A DNA stretch of 57,449 bases from Eubacteriales bacterium (lineage in GTDB: Bacteria > Bacillota > Clostridia > Saccharofermentanales > Fastidiosipilaceae): positions 1-57,449 of the forward strand of contig JAUNVS010000005.1 in assembly GCA_030537565.1 (NCBI GenBank), given 5' to 3'. The translations under genes were made by a program, and so were the position numbers. The notes below the pieces were generated by a model. The model searched no databases. It was not told where the DNA came from and saw only the letters and a program-made list of their open reading frames with translations. How positions within the stretch are numbered: position 1 is the stretch's first letter; the number at the start of each line of letters is the position of its first letter. Shown piece by piece: positions 43,562 through 51,827 of this stretch.

Positions 43562-43574
43562 AGAAAGGAAAATC

Positions 43575-44165
43575 ATGGCCACACGTAGAGGTCCCCGATT
43601 TAAGGAATGTCGCCGTCTCGCCGCCAATGTTTGCGGCCACCCGAAGGCAATGAACCGCGCTGTTTCTGAAGAGCGTTCACGTAAGAAGTTAAGTGAATAT
43701 GCCCTCCAGCTGCGCGAGAAGCAGAAGATTAAGGCTTATTACGGTATTTTCGAGAAACAGCTCCGCAATTACTTTGCGAAGGCCCAGCGCGTTCGTAAAG
43801 GAACGACGGGTGAAGTTTTGATGTGCATGCTTGAGAAGCGTTTGGACAACATGGTTTATCGCGCTGGCTTTGCCAACTCGATTCGCATGGCGCGTCAGAT
43901 GGTCAGCCATGGTCATATTCTCGTTAACGGTAAGCGTATCAACCTGCCGAGCTATCAAATTAGCGTCGGGGATGAACTTAAACTCACGGAAAAGGCTCGT
44001 TCCAACAGCAGTTTCAGTGATCAGTTCTCCGACTCCCTCAGCTCGGTCCCATATCTCGAGCGCGATAAGGAAAATTTCTCTGTGCGTCTCGCCCGCGAGC
44101 CTGAGCGCAGTGAGCTTCCGATTGAGGTAAAAGACCGCATGGTCGTCGAGTTCTACAGCCGTTAA
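43575..44165 (+). CDS. rpsD: 30S ribosomal protein S4
   Basis: 196 aa. Primary 16S rRNA-binding protein of the small subunit. The N-terminal S4 region is 'TRRGPRFKECRRLAANV', and the central S4 RNA-binding domain is 'MLEKRLDNMVYRAGFANSIRMARQMVSHGHILVNGKRI' in pieces (about 92-130). It stands alone here and not in an rpsM-rpsK-rpsD-rpoA operon, as also seen in Bacillus subtilis. GAAAGG precedes the ATG; a strong terminator follows. Confidence 0.97.
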   Translation: MATRRGPRFKECRRLAANVCGHPKAMNRAVSEERSRKKLSEYALQLREKQKIKAYYGIFEKQLRNYFAKAQRVRKGTTGEVLMCMLEKRLDNMVYRAGFANSIRMARQMVSHGHILVNGKRINLPSYQISVGDELKLTEKARSNSSFSDQFSDSLSSVPYLERDKENFSVRLAREPERSELPIEVKDRMVVEFYSR

Positions 44166-44187
44166 GCAACGTAGTTACTTTGTTTTT

Positions 44188-44223
44188 AAGACCTCCGCCA
44201 GCATTTGTGGTGGAGGTTTTTTT
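44188..44223 (+). terminator. Terminator of rpsD
   Basis: ACCTCC...GGAGGT stem with inner CCA/TGG pairing, followed by seven Ts. Confidence 0.9.
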
Positions 44224-44367
44224 ATGTAGAACTCTAGGATGGATGGACAGTTGCAGGACTGTTTTGTTGTTTGAAAATTCTCACAATCAGGATCGATCTT
44301 GTCTTGAGTGAAGACGGATCGAAGAAAAAACGATAGAATATAAAACACGCTATTACGGGAGCTAATT

Positions 44368-44871
44368 ATGTGCAGTTCGACTAATAATTCCTGTTTTCCG
44401 CTGGTCACATCGCCGATCTCCGAGGAGCTCTGCCGTGATCTAATTTCGCGAGCTCTGGATGTGCGTGGACGCGCCTATGTCCCCTATTCAGGCTTCGCTG
44501 TTGGAGCTGCGCTCCTGACGGATTCGGGGGAGATTTTTACTGGGTGTAATGTCGAATCCTGTTCGTACACACCGACGAATTGTGCTGAGCGTTCCGCCTA
44601 TTACGCAGCGATTTCTGCAGGGCATCGAGGATTTTCAGCGATTGCGATCGTCGGTGGACACATCGGTTCGGAGGCAGAGCTGCCCCTCTGTCCACCCTGT
44701 GGTGTCTGTCGTCAGGTCATGCGCGAATTTTCTGCCCCGGAGGCTTTTTATATCATCGTCGCTGAGAGTTTGGAGAACTATCAGATCTACCGCCTCTCTG
44801 AGCTTCTGCCCCTCTCGTTTGGGCCAGAACACGTTGATAAAATGGACTTAAACCAGCCCTCTGGGCTTTAG
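44368..44871 (+). CDS. cdd: Cytidine deaminase
   Basis: Converts cytidine/deoxycytidine to uridine/deoxyuridine in pyrimidine salvage. 167 aa. Zinc site: Cys and catalytic Glu in 'NCAERSAYYAAI', and the Cys pair in PCGVCRQVM. Early motif 'AYVPYSGFAVGAALLT' binds substrate. An N-terminal extension of about 20 residues precedes the fold. GGGAG lies 6 nt upstream of the ATG. Thirteen nt separate it from the nucleoside transporter ATPase, so imported nucleosides are probably its substrates. Confidence 0.95.
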   Translation: MCSSTNNSCFPLVTSPISEELCRDLISRALDVRGRAYVPYSGFAVGAALLTDSGEIFTGCNVESCSYTPTNCAERSAYYAAISAGHRGFSAIAIVGGHIGSEAELPLCPPCGVCRQVMREFSAPEAFYIIVAESLENYQIYRLSELLPLSFGPEHVDKMDLNQPSGL

Positions 44872-44884
44872 AGGAGGAGAGACG

Positions 44885-46414
44885 ATGGAGAACGTTATTG
44901 AGATGCTTGGCATCACCAAACGCTTCGGATCGTTTACGGCCATCGACCAGGTGGATTTCGCGCTGCGTAAGGGTGAAATCCATGCCTTGCTTGGCGAAAA
45001 CGGTGCGGGTAAGTCGACCCTGATGAGCGTCCTGTTTGGTCTTTACACCCCAGAAGAGGGGGAGATCCGAATTCAGGGGAAGACGGCGAGAATCCGCAAC
45101 CCAAACGATGCCAATGCGATCGGAATTGGCATGGTGCACCAGCACTTCAAACTCGTTCACAATTTTACGGTTCTTGAGAGCATCGTGCTCGGCCAAGAAA
45201 CGACTCGATTTAAGATCCTACAAATGAAGGAAGCGCGCGAAAAGATCGTTAAGCTCAGTGAGCAGTACGGTCTCGCCGTCGATCCGGATGCCTACATCAG
45301 TGATATTACTGTCGGGCAGCAGCAACGCGTTGAGATTTTGAAGATGCTCTATCGAGATAATGAAATGTTGATTTTCGATGAGCCGACTGCAGTTCTCACG
45401 CCTCAGGAAATCGACGAGCTCATGGAAATAATGCGTCGCCTCGCAGCAGAAGGGAAGTCGATCATCTTTATTACCCATAAGTTAAAAGAGATTAAAGCGG
45501 TCAGTGATCGCTGTTCCGTCCTGCGAAAGGGGAAGATGATTGGCACCGTCGAGACGAAGGATACTGAACCAGAAACGATGAGTGAAATGATGGTCGGCCG
45601 AAAGGTGGATATGGACATCGAGCTTAAGCCGATGCCCCAGGGGGAGACGATTCTGAAGGTCAGCAACTTTAGTGTCACCCGCGAACATCAGCATAAGCCT
45701 GCGGTTTCGAATGTCAATTTCGAAGTCCATGCTGGGGAGATTCTCTGTATTGCGGGGATCGATGGAAATGGTCAGTCCGAACTCGTCTATGGACTCACTG
45801 GGCTTATGCCGACGATGCCAGGAAGTAAGGTGGAGTTAAAAGGAAAGGATATTAGCAAGAGTCCCATCCGTGAGCGTTGCCTCAGTGGGATGAGTCATAT
45901 TCCTGAAGACAGACACCGTTACGGTCTCGTCTTAGATTACAATCTCGAGCAAAACCTCGTTCTTCAGACCTATTTCCAAGCGCCATTTCAGAAGCATGGC
46001 TTTATCCAGTTTCCAGAGATTCGTCAGTATGCGGAGCGTCTCATTGAAAACTACGATATCCGCTCGAGCGCAGGGGCGACGTCGAGTGCTCGGGGCATGT
46101 CGGGTGGTAACCAACAAAAGGCCATTATTGCTCGTGAGCTCGACCGTGGATCCGACCTCGTCATCGCAGTTCAGCCCGTGCGTGGCCTCGATGTTGGCGC
46201 AATCGAATACATTCATCGCCGCATCGTGGAACAGCGCGATGCTGGTAAGGCGATACTGCTGGTATCCTTCGAACTCGATGAAGTGATGAACCTCAGCGAT
46301 CGCATCCTCGTCATGTACGAGGGAGAATTCGTCGCAGAACTCGATCCGAAACAGGTCGATGTCCGTGAACTCGGCCTCTATATGGCCGGCCAGAAGCGCA
46401 AGCCACTCGCATAG
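44885..46414 (+). CDS. Nucleoside ABC transporter ATPase (BmpA-system, NupO/YufO type)
   Basis: 509 aa tandem NBD ATPase. NBD1: Walker A GENGAGKS, 'ITVGQQQRVEILKML', Walker B MLIFDEPTAVL. NBD2: degenerate Walker A GIDGNGQS, signature MSGGNQQK, and 'IAVQPVRGLDVGAIEYIH', where the QP(T/V)RGLDVGA pattern is characteristic of BMP-family ATPases. GGAGGAG precedes the ATG. It is followed by two permease genes. Confidence 0.92.
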   Translation: MENVIEMLGITKRFGSFTAIDQVDFALRKGEIHALLGENGAGKSTLMSVLFGLYTPEEGEIRIQGKTARIRNPNDANAIGIGMVHQHFKLVHNFTVLESIVLGQETTRFKILQMKEAREKIVKLSEQYGLAVDPDAYISDITVGQQQRVEILKMLYRDNEMLIFDEPTAVLTPQEIDELMEIMRRLAAEGKSIIFITHKLKEIKAVSDRCSVLRKGKMIGTVETKDTEPETMSEMMVGRKVDMDIELKPMPQGETILKVSNFSVTREHQHKPAVSNVNFEVHAGEILCIAGIDGNGQSELVYGLTGLMPTMPGSKVELKGKDISKSPIRERCLSGMSHIPEDRHRYGLVLDYNLEQNLVLQTYFQAPFQKHGFIQFPEIRQYAERLIENYDIRSSAGATSSARGMSGGNQQKAIIARELDRGSDLVIAVQPVRGLDVGAIEYIHRRIVEQRDAGKAILLVSFELDEVMNLSDRILVMYEGEFVAELDPKQVDVRELGLYMAGQKRKPLA

Positions 46415-46429
46415 AAAGGGAGCGATACC

Positions 46430-47605
46430 ATGCGAAGCAATTCTAAGAAAGTGCAATGGCAGCAGGTCAGTACCGGCTTCCTCTCATCTCTGATGGCGAT
46501 CATCGCGGGACTTGTTTTCGGACTGATTATCCTCGTGATCGTCAATCCAAACCAAGCGATCCCTGGCTTCCTCCGGATCCTAACTGGCGGCTTCGGAAAC
46601 TCATGGCAGGGCTTCGGAAAGGTCATTAACTATGCCGTTCCGATCATTATGACGGGACTCTCAGTGGGTTTCGCCTTCCGAACAGGTCTATTTAACATCG
46701 GCGCATCTGGCCAATTCATGGTCGGTGCCTATACGGCGATCTATATCGGCTATAGCGTTAAAGGTCTGCCCGCTCCATGGCACTGGCTACTCGCCTTCAT
46801 CTGCGCCAGCCTCGCCGGCGCCATCTGGGGGGCGGTCCCAGGCCTCCTAAAAGCCTATCGCAATGTCAACGAGGTTATCTCCTCGATCATGATGAACTAC
46901 ATCGGCCTTTATCTCGTCAACTTCCTGATCCCGATGACGGTCTACGATAAGATCAAAAACCAAACCAAGTCTGTACTTAAGACGGCTCGTACGCCGACCC
47001 TCGGCCTCAATAAACTACTCCCGAAATCGAATCTCGACATCGCCATCTTCGTCGTCCTCCTCGCCGTCATCGTTCTCTACATCATTACGAAAAAGACGAC
47101 CTTTGGTTTTGAGCTGCGTGCCTGTGGCCTCAATCGTGAAGCCGCGCGCTATGCGGGCATCAACGAGAAAAAGTCGATCACCTACTCCATGTTGATTGCA
47201 GGTATTTTTTCAGGCATGGGTGGCGCACTGCTTTATCTAAGCCATACGGGGACCTACATGCAGGTCAAAGATGAGCTCTTGATGCAGGGATTTAATGGTA
47301 TCCCCGTTGCCCTACTCGGTCTCAGTCACCCGATCGGTATTTTCTTCTCGGGCCTTTTTATTTCCCACATCACGATTGGTGGTAACTATATGCAGGCGTA
47401 TGACTTCCCGGTAGAAATCATCGATATGATCATCGCTGCGATCATCTACTTCGGTGCCTTTGCCCTCCTCTTCCGACAGTTCTTTACGCGGCGTTTGACG
47501 CGTCGGGCATCGCTGGCACTGGCCGATGAGCCGAGTCCAGCGACGCAGGGAGGCGGTGTCGACGAGTCAAAAACTGTTCACGTAGATAAGGAGGACCACG
47601 TATGA
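46430..47605 (+). CDS. Nucleoside ABC transporter permease (NupP/YufP type)
   Basis: 391 aa, about eight to ten TM helices. BPD_transp_2-type hallmarks are 'FRTGLFNIGASGQFMVGAY', 'NEVISSIMMNYIGLYL' and 'GLNREAARYAGINEKK'. A hydrophilic C-terminal tail of about 35 residues follows the last TM. GGGAG precedes the ATG; the 3' end overlaps the next permease by ATGA. Confidence 0.92.
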   Translation: MRSNSKKVQWQQVSTGFLSSLMAIIAGLVFGLIILVIVNPNQAIPGFLRILTGGFGNSWQGFGKVINYAVPIIMTGLSVGFAFRTGLFNIGASGQFMVGAYTAIYIGYSVKGLPAPWHWLLAFICASLAGAIWGAVPGLLKAYRNVNEVISSIMMNYIGLYLVNFLIPMTVYDKIKNQTKSVLKTARTPTLGLNKLLPKSNLDIAIFVVLLAVIVLYIITKKTTFGFELRACGLNREAARYAGINEKKSITYSMLIAGIFSGMGGALLYLSHTGTYMQVKDELLMQGFNGIPVALLGLSHPIGIFFSGLFISHITIGGNYMQAYDFPVEIIDMIIAAIIYFGAFALLFRQFFTRRLTRRASLALADEPSPATQGGGVDESKTVHVDKEDHV

Positions 47606-48555
47606 ATGTCCTATACTTCATTGTCCAGCAAATGATGTATTTCGCCATCCCGCTCCTGATTGTTGCCCTCGGTGGCATGTTCTCTGAGCGAAGCGGAATT
47701 ATCAACATCGCGCTTGAAGGAATCATGGTCATGGGCGGGTTCTCGGGTGTCCTCCTGATTCACAATCTCGAGGGCCAGATGTCGGGTCAGGGTCTCTTCC
47801 TCCTCGGCATCCTCGTCGCAGGCCTCGCTGGTGGTGTCTTTTCTCTCCTCCACGCTTATGCGTCGATCAACCTCGGAGCTGATCAAACCATCAGCGGTAC
47901 CGCTTTAAACCTCTTCGCGCCCGCCTTTGCCATCTTCACGACGCGGGCGATTCAGCGCGTCCAGCAGATCCACTTCACGAATACCTTTTTCATTGAAAAG
48001 GTTCCGCTTCTCGGAGACATCCCCGTGCTCGGTGCGCTCTTTTTCCAAAAAACCTACCTCAGCACTTATCTCGGTCTTCTGATCTTTCTGATTGCGAGTT
48101 TCGTGATTAAGCACACCCGTTTTGGCCTTAGACTTCGTGCCTGCGGTGAACATCCTCAGGCTGCAGATTCGGTTGGTGTTAATGTTTACCGCATTCGTTA
48201 TGCCGGTGTTTTCATTTCCGGTGTCTTTGCTGGCATCGGTGGTCTGATTTTCGTCATTCCAAACTCGGTTTACTACAATCCGACCGTTAACGGTTACGGC
48301 TTCCTCGCCCTCGCCGTCCTCATCTTCGGTAACTGGCGTTCATGGGGTATTTTCTGGGCGGCACTCTTCTTCAGTATTATGAAGACGTTTGCCAGTGTTT
48401 ACTCTGGGGTTCCATTCCTTCGTAATCTTCCGATTCCTCAGGACATCTACAACATGATTCCCTACATTGCCACCCTGGCGGTTCTGGCGATTGCTGCTAA
48501 GCACTCACAGGCTCCACGGGCAGAGGGAATTCCGTTTGAAAAGGGGAGCCGTTAG
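47602..48555 (+). CDS. Nucleoside ABC transporter permease (NupQ/YufQ type)
   Basis: 317 aa. Second BMP-system permease: 'FSERSGIINIALEGIMVMGGF', 'LGADQTISGTALNLFAPAFAI', 'LRACGEHPQAADSVGVNVY' and the 'NGYGFLALAVLIFGNW' region. Translation is coupled to the previous gene. A terminator follows, so the binding protein downstream has its own promoter. Confidence 0.93.
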   Translation: MNVLYFIVQQMMYFAIPLLIVALGGMFSERSGIINIALEGIMVMGGFSGVLLIHNLEGQMSGQGLFLLGILVAGLAGGVFSLLHAYASINLGADQTISGTALNLFAPAFAIFTTRAIQRVQQIHFTNTFFIEKVPLLGDIPVLGALFFQKTYLSTYLGLLIFLIASFVIKHTRFGLRLRACGEHPQAADSVGVNVYRIRYAGVFISGVFAGIGGLIFVIPNSVYYNPTVNGYGFLALAVLIFGNWRSWGIFWAALFFSIMKTFASVYSGVPFLRNLPIPQDIYNMIPYIATLAVLAIAAKHSQAPRAEGIPFEKGSR

Positions 48556-48579
48556 TCTTTCTTTTTAAGCTTCCGGTTT

Positions 48580-48608
48580 AAGTCGCCTCTTCGGGGGCGA
48601 CTTTTTAT
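48580..48608 (+). terminator. Terminator between the nucleoside permease and bmpA
   Basis: AAGTCGCC (48580-48587) pairs with GGCGACTT (48596-48603), loop TCTTCGGG, followed by TTTAT. Confidence 0.8.
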
Positions 48609-48637
48609 CTTTGTTTAAAAATAGTCGGCGGAAAATT

Positions 48638-48645
48638 GGTATACT
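48638..48645 (+). promoter_or_regulatory. Extended -10 promoter of the BMP binding protein
   Basis: TGGTATACT gives an extended -10 (TG-N-TATACT; -10 at 48640-48645) about 55 nt before the start. No good -35 at normal spacing. Confidence 0.5.
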
Positions 48646-48701
48646 TTAAGAGACTTGCACAATTGAGGCAAGCGAAACGATGTGGTTTACGGAGGTAACG
48701 C

Positions 48702-49838
48702 ATGAAGAAGAAATTAACGAGTGCAGTCTTAGCGGCGGCGATGCTGGTTGGCCTCGCAGGTCTGGTGACGCCCCTACGGGCGGAAGAGGACCAGGCGGCT
48801 GCCCAGGCGGGTCGCGCCGATGCGGATGGTAAATATGAGATCGCTCTCATTACGGACGTCGGTACGATTGACGACCGTTCCTTTAACCAGGGCTCCTGGG
48901 AAGGTGTAAAATCCTTCGCTGAGGAGAATGATAAGAGCTATAAGTATTACAAGCCGACCGAACAGTCGGATGCAGCCTATGAGGATGCAATCGACCTCGC
49001 CATTAATGGTGGTGCAAAAGTTGTTGTTTGCCCTGGCTTCCTCTTCGAGGTTCCGATCTATGTGAAGAGTGAAGAATATCCTGATGTTAAGTTCATCCTC
49101 ATTGACGGTGTTCCGCATCCCGATGGTGAACCTGCCCCCGAGGAAATCGCTGACAACACGATCGCTGTTAACTACCGCGAAGAGCAGGCGGGTTTCCTCG
49201 CTGGTTATGCGGCAGTTATCGATGGCAATCGCAAGCTCGGTTTCATGGGTGGTATGGCCGTTCCAGCCGTTGTTCGCTTCGGCTATGGTTTCGCCCAGGG
49301 TGCTGAAGTCGCGGCAAAAGAGCTTGGCCTCGCCCAGGGTGATGTCAGCCTGAAGTACACCTATGTGGGTGGCTTTAATGCCGATCCGAAATACACGACG
49401 ATGGCTGCTTCATGGTATAACGAAGGCGTCGAAGTGATCTTCGCTTGTGGTGGTCAGATCGGTTCTTCGATCATGGCTGGTGCAGAACAGTCGAAGGGTA
49501 AGGTTATTGGCGTTGACGTTGATCAGTCCGCCGATAGTGAGACCGTTATTACGAGTGCGATGAAGAACCTGAAGCTGTCGGTCTACGAGAACATTAAGAA
49601 GTTCTACGACGATAGCTGGAAGGGTGAAGTCCAGCATCTCGGTGCCCATGAGGACATGGTTCTGATCGCGATGGATACGGCCCGTTTCGATAGCTTCAAC
49701 CAAGAAAAGTACGACGAGATCTATGAGAAACTCAAGAACGATGAGTTCGAGATTAAGACCGATAAGATCAACGAAGACGGCGAGGGTGGCGTAGAAGCCC
49801 TCGAACTCGAGCTCGTTACGGTCGAAAATATTGAATAA
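48702..49838 (+). CDS. BMP-family nucleoside-binding protein
   Basis: 378 aa. The signal peptide ends in LRA before EED, with no lipobox cysteine; known BmpA/PnrA/NupN proteins are lipoproteins, so this is unusual. BMP hallmarks are 'ALITDVGTIDDRSFNQGSWEG', 'GFLFEVPIYVKSEEYPDVKF', 'NYREEQAGFLAGYAAV' and 'GVDVDQSADSETVITSAMKNL'. It feeds the upstream permease/ATPase and is separated from them by a terminator and its own promoter, allowing higher expression. GGAGG is 6-7 nt from the ATG. Confidence 0.93.
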   Translation: MKKKLTSAVLAAAMLVGLAGLVTPLRAEEDQAAAQAGRADADGKYEIALITDVGTIDDRSFNQGSWEGVKSFAEENDKSYKYYKPTEQSDAAYEDAIDLAINGGAKVVVCPGFLFEVPIYVKSEEYPDVKFILIDGVPHPDGEPAPEEIADNTIAVNYREEQAGFLAGYAAVIDGNRKLGFMGGMAVPAVVRFGYGFAQGAEVAAKELGLAQGDVSLKYTYVGGFNADPKYTTMAASWYNEGVEVIFACGGQIGSSIMAGAEQSKGKVIGVDVDQSADSETVITSAMKNLKLSVYENIKKFYDDSWKGEVQHLGAHEDMVLIAMDTARFDSFNQEKYDEIYEKLKNDEFEIKTDKINEDGEGGVEALELELVTVENIE

Positions 49839-49861
49839 TTAGAGTTTTCGCTCTGATTTTC

Positions 49862-49891
49862 GAGGGATCCCTGAGGGGATCCTTTTTTTTT
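49862..49891 (+). terminator. Terminator after the BMP binding protein
   Basis: GGATCCC and GGGATCC form a 7-bp stem with a 4-nt loop, followed by nine Ts. Confidence 0.9.
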
Positions 49892-49916
49892 GTGATGATT
49901 CACAAGGGGGAAGTCT

Positions 49917-49945
49917 TTGAAGAAAGTAAAAGGGTTATTTATAAT
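49917..49945 (+). promoter_or_regulatory. Promoter of the Lys/Ala-tail protein
   Basis: TTGAAG (49917-49922), exact 17-nt spacer, perfect TATAAT (49940-49945), 26 nt before the start: one of the best sigma-A promoters in the window. Confidence 0.75.
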
Positions 49946-49971
49946 ATAGGGTAAAGACAGGAGGTATGCAT

Positions 49972-50433
49972 ATGCAATTAAAAGTTGGTCGGAAGATCTA
50001 CGACACAGAGAAGGCAGAATACATCGGTGATCAGACCGTCGGTTACTTCGGGGCTGAGTACGGTTTTTGTGAGACACTTTATCGTAAGGGGAAGGATGAT
50101 TTCTTCATTGTTGGTCTCGGAGGGTCGGCGTCGCCTTACCCAGAGGAGACGCTCGCGGTTCTTGACATGGAGGCAACGGAGGAGTGGCTTCGTCGCGTCT
50201 TAGGCGATGAGCGTGCGGAAGAGGTTCTCGAGCGCAATCGTAGCCAGGCTGCAGCGGCGGCTGAGAAGAAGCCTGTTGTGAAAAAGGCCGCTACGAAGAA
50301 GCCCGCGGTGAAGAAGACTGCTGAGAAGAAGCCCGTCGCGAAGAAGACGGCTGAGAAGTCAGCGGCGAAGGCTGAAACGAAGAGTAGTTCAGCGAAGTCG
50401 GCGACTAAGAAATCAACGAAGAAGTCGAAGTAA
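49972..50433 (+). CDS. Small protein with conserved N-terminal domain and Lys/Ala/Pro-rich histone-H1-like tail
   Basis: 153 aa. Residues 1-80 ('LKVGRKIYDTEKAEYIGD', 'CETLYRKGKDDFFIVGLGG', 'EATEEWLRRVL') resemble a widespread uncharacterised clostridial family with the pattern K.YDTE.A...ETLYRK...FF. Residues about 92-153 are imperfect tandem units of about 10 aa (EKKPVVKKAA, TKKPAVKKTA, EKKPVAKKTA), highly basic as in bacterial H1-like proteins, suggesting nucleic-acid binding (inference). ATG 49972 is chosen because AGGAGG is 7 nt away; ATG 49966 would be only 1 nt from it. Confidence 0.75.
   Translation: MQLKVGRKIYDTEKAEYIGDQTVGYFGAEYGFCETLYRKGKDDFFIVGLGGSASPYPEETLAVLDMEATEEWLRRVLGDERAEEVLERNRSQAAAAAEKKPVVKKAATKKPAVKKTAEKKPVAKKTAEKSAAKAETKSSSAKSATKKSTKKSK
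50260..50433 (+). repeat. Imperfect tandem repeats coding the Lys/Ala tail
   Basis: Roughly 30-nt units built around GCTGAGAAGAAGCC...GTGAAGAAG, decaying toward the stop codon. Such low-complexity coding repeats can vary in copy number between strains. Confidence 0.6.
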
Positions 50434-50476
50434 GTTCGATGCCTGGGCTCCGAGATGGAGTCCACCTTTGTTTAAG

Positions 50477-50514
50477 ATACAGCGGGTCTCAATTTGAGAT
50501 TTGCTGTATTTTTT
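50477..50514 (+). terminator. Terminator after the Lys/Ala-tail gene
   Basis: ATACAGC (50477-50483) pairs with GCTGTAT (50503-50509), with an inner CTCA/TGAG helix, followed by TTTTTT. Confidence 0.8.
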
Positions 50515-50553
50515 CTTGAGCCTTGGTATGGGAGCAGTTGCAGTCGGGGGAGG

Positions 50554-51744
50554 ATGGATTTGGAAAAGCGATTTCGAGAACTAGAATTGCGTTTAGGGCG
50601 AAGTATGGCTCTGGCACAAATGGGGCGCAGGCTTTCGGGTCTGGCGCTCATCGCCAATGTGACACTCGGTCTTCTGAAATATGGACTCGGTTTCGTGCTC
50701 GCATCTCTGGCACTGAGAGCGGATGCCCTCAATAACTTTTCTGATGCGCTCGTAGGTCTCTCATCCGTGATTGCATTTTGGATTGCGAAGAAACTTCCAG
50801 ATGCGAAACATCCCTTTGGCCATGCGCGCAGTGAATACGCTGCTTCTCTCTGTATTTCGCTTGCGATTTTCTACCTCGGAATCCATCTGCTCATCGATTC
50901 TGTGGTGGCTTTTTTTCATCCATCAGAGGCGCAGCCAGAATCTTTTTCAAAATTGGCTTTACTCTTTCTCGCCATTTCCATCGTGGTGAAATTGGGACTC
51001 TTTTTTCATTATCGGCGTGCTCAGCGGATTCTGCACTCTTCATTGCTCTCTGCCCTGATGCAGGACAGTGTTTCAGATGCCTTCATCGATCTCATCCTCC
51101 TCGGCAGTTTTATCGCTGCAGCTTGGATTCCAGCCTGGCTTCCGACCTGCCTCAGTTTGATTCTGGCTCTATTTATCCTCGCCAATGCCCTAAAGCTCTT
51201 TCGTGAGACGATGGATCATATTCTCGGACTTCGCCCCGATCCAGAGTTAGAGGCGGCGATGGAGGCGAGTATTCTAAGCGTCGATGGAGTCCTCGCCTTC
51301 CATGATTTTCACTACCACGAATATGGGGCAGGGCGTGCTCTTGCAACGGTTCATATTGAAGTCGATGCGGATCAAAGTCTGATGGATGCCCACGAGATTT
51401 CGGACCGCGTCGAGCGCAAGTTGGCTCAGCTCTATGGCGTTCAGGCGAGTTGCCACTTGGACCCGAAGCGCTTGGATGATCGGGATGAGGCGAGGGCCCT
51501 GAAGGAAACAGAGCAGGCTTTGCGGGAATACGATCCCAATCTTAAAATTCACGATTTTCGCTTGGTTTTTGCCGAGCGACGAAATCTGGTCTTCGATATT
51601 GAAATCGATGCGAAGCATTGTCGCAATCCTGAGGACTTAGCACGGGCACTTAAGTTGTATCTCGAAGAGCGCTTCCCGGGGAATAATGTCGTGATTACGC
51701 TGGAGTGCGCGAATGTCGGTTTGCCCATTGGGGAGATTCTCTAA
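50554..51744 (+). CDS. Cation diffusion facilitator (divalent metal efflux)
   Basis: 396 aa from ATG 50554. Exports Zn, Mn, Fe or related cations against protons. The six-TM core has metal-site motifs 'RADALNNFSDALVGL' (TM2, DxxNxxD) and 'LMQDSVSDAFIDL' (TM5, DxxxD), plus 'HPFGHARSEYAAS'. The cytoplasmic C-terminal domain (about 215-300, 'HDFHYHEYGAGRALATVHIEV') is followed by a longer tail than most CDFs. GGGGGAGG abuts ATG 50554, so TTG 50560, 6 nt away, may be the true start. The 3' end comes 84 nt before the malic enzyme start. Confidence 0.9.
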   Translation: MDLEKRFRELELRLGRSMALAQMGRRLSGLALIANVTLGLLKYGLGFVLASLALRADALNNFSDALVGLSSVIAFWIAKKLPDAKHPFGHARSEYAASLCISLAIFYLGIHLLIDSVVAFFHPSEAQPESFSKLALLFLAISIVVKLGLFFHYRRAQRILHSSLLSALMQDSVSDAFIDLILLGSFIAAAWIPAWLPTCLSLILALFILANALKLFRETMDHILGLRPDPELEAAMEASILSVDGVLAFHDFHYHEYGAGRALATVHIEVDADQSLMDAHEISDRVERKLAQLYGVQASCHLDPKRLDDRDEARALKETEQALREYDPNLKIHDFRLVFAERRNLVFDIEIDAKHCRNPEDLARALKLYLEERFPGNNVVITLECANVGLPIGEIL

Positions 51745-51827
51745 TTTCTGTGACTAGGAAAGCGCCGTCGCTTGGACTAACATACGAGGAGTTATGTGCT
51801 GCTTCGGCAGCGGATGGGAGGACTGTA

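Noticed and set aside
50260..50433. CRISPR-like or minisatellite array
   Set aside because: Units are contiguous coding repeats without spacers; they encode the Lys/Ala tail.
51705..51827. N-terminal 41-residue extension of malic enzyme
   Set aside because: Overlaps the CDF gene, no family similarity, and GGGAGG is placed for ATG 51828.
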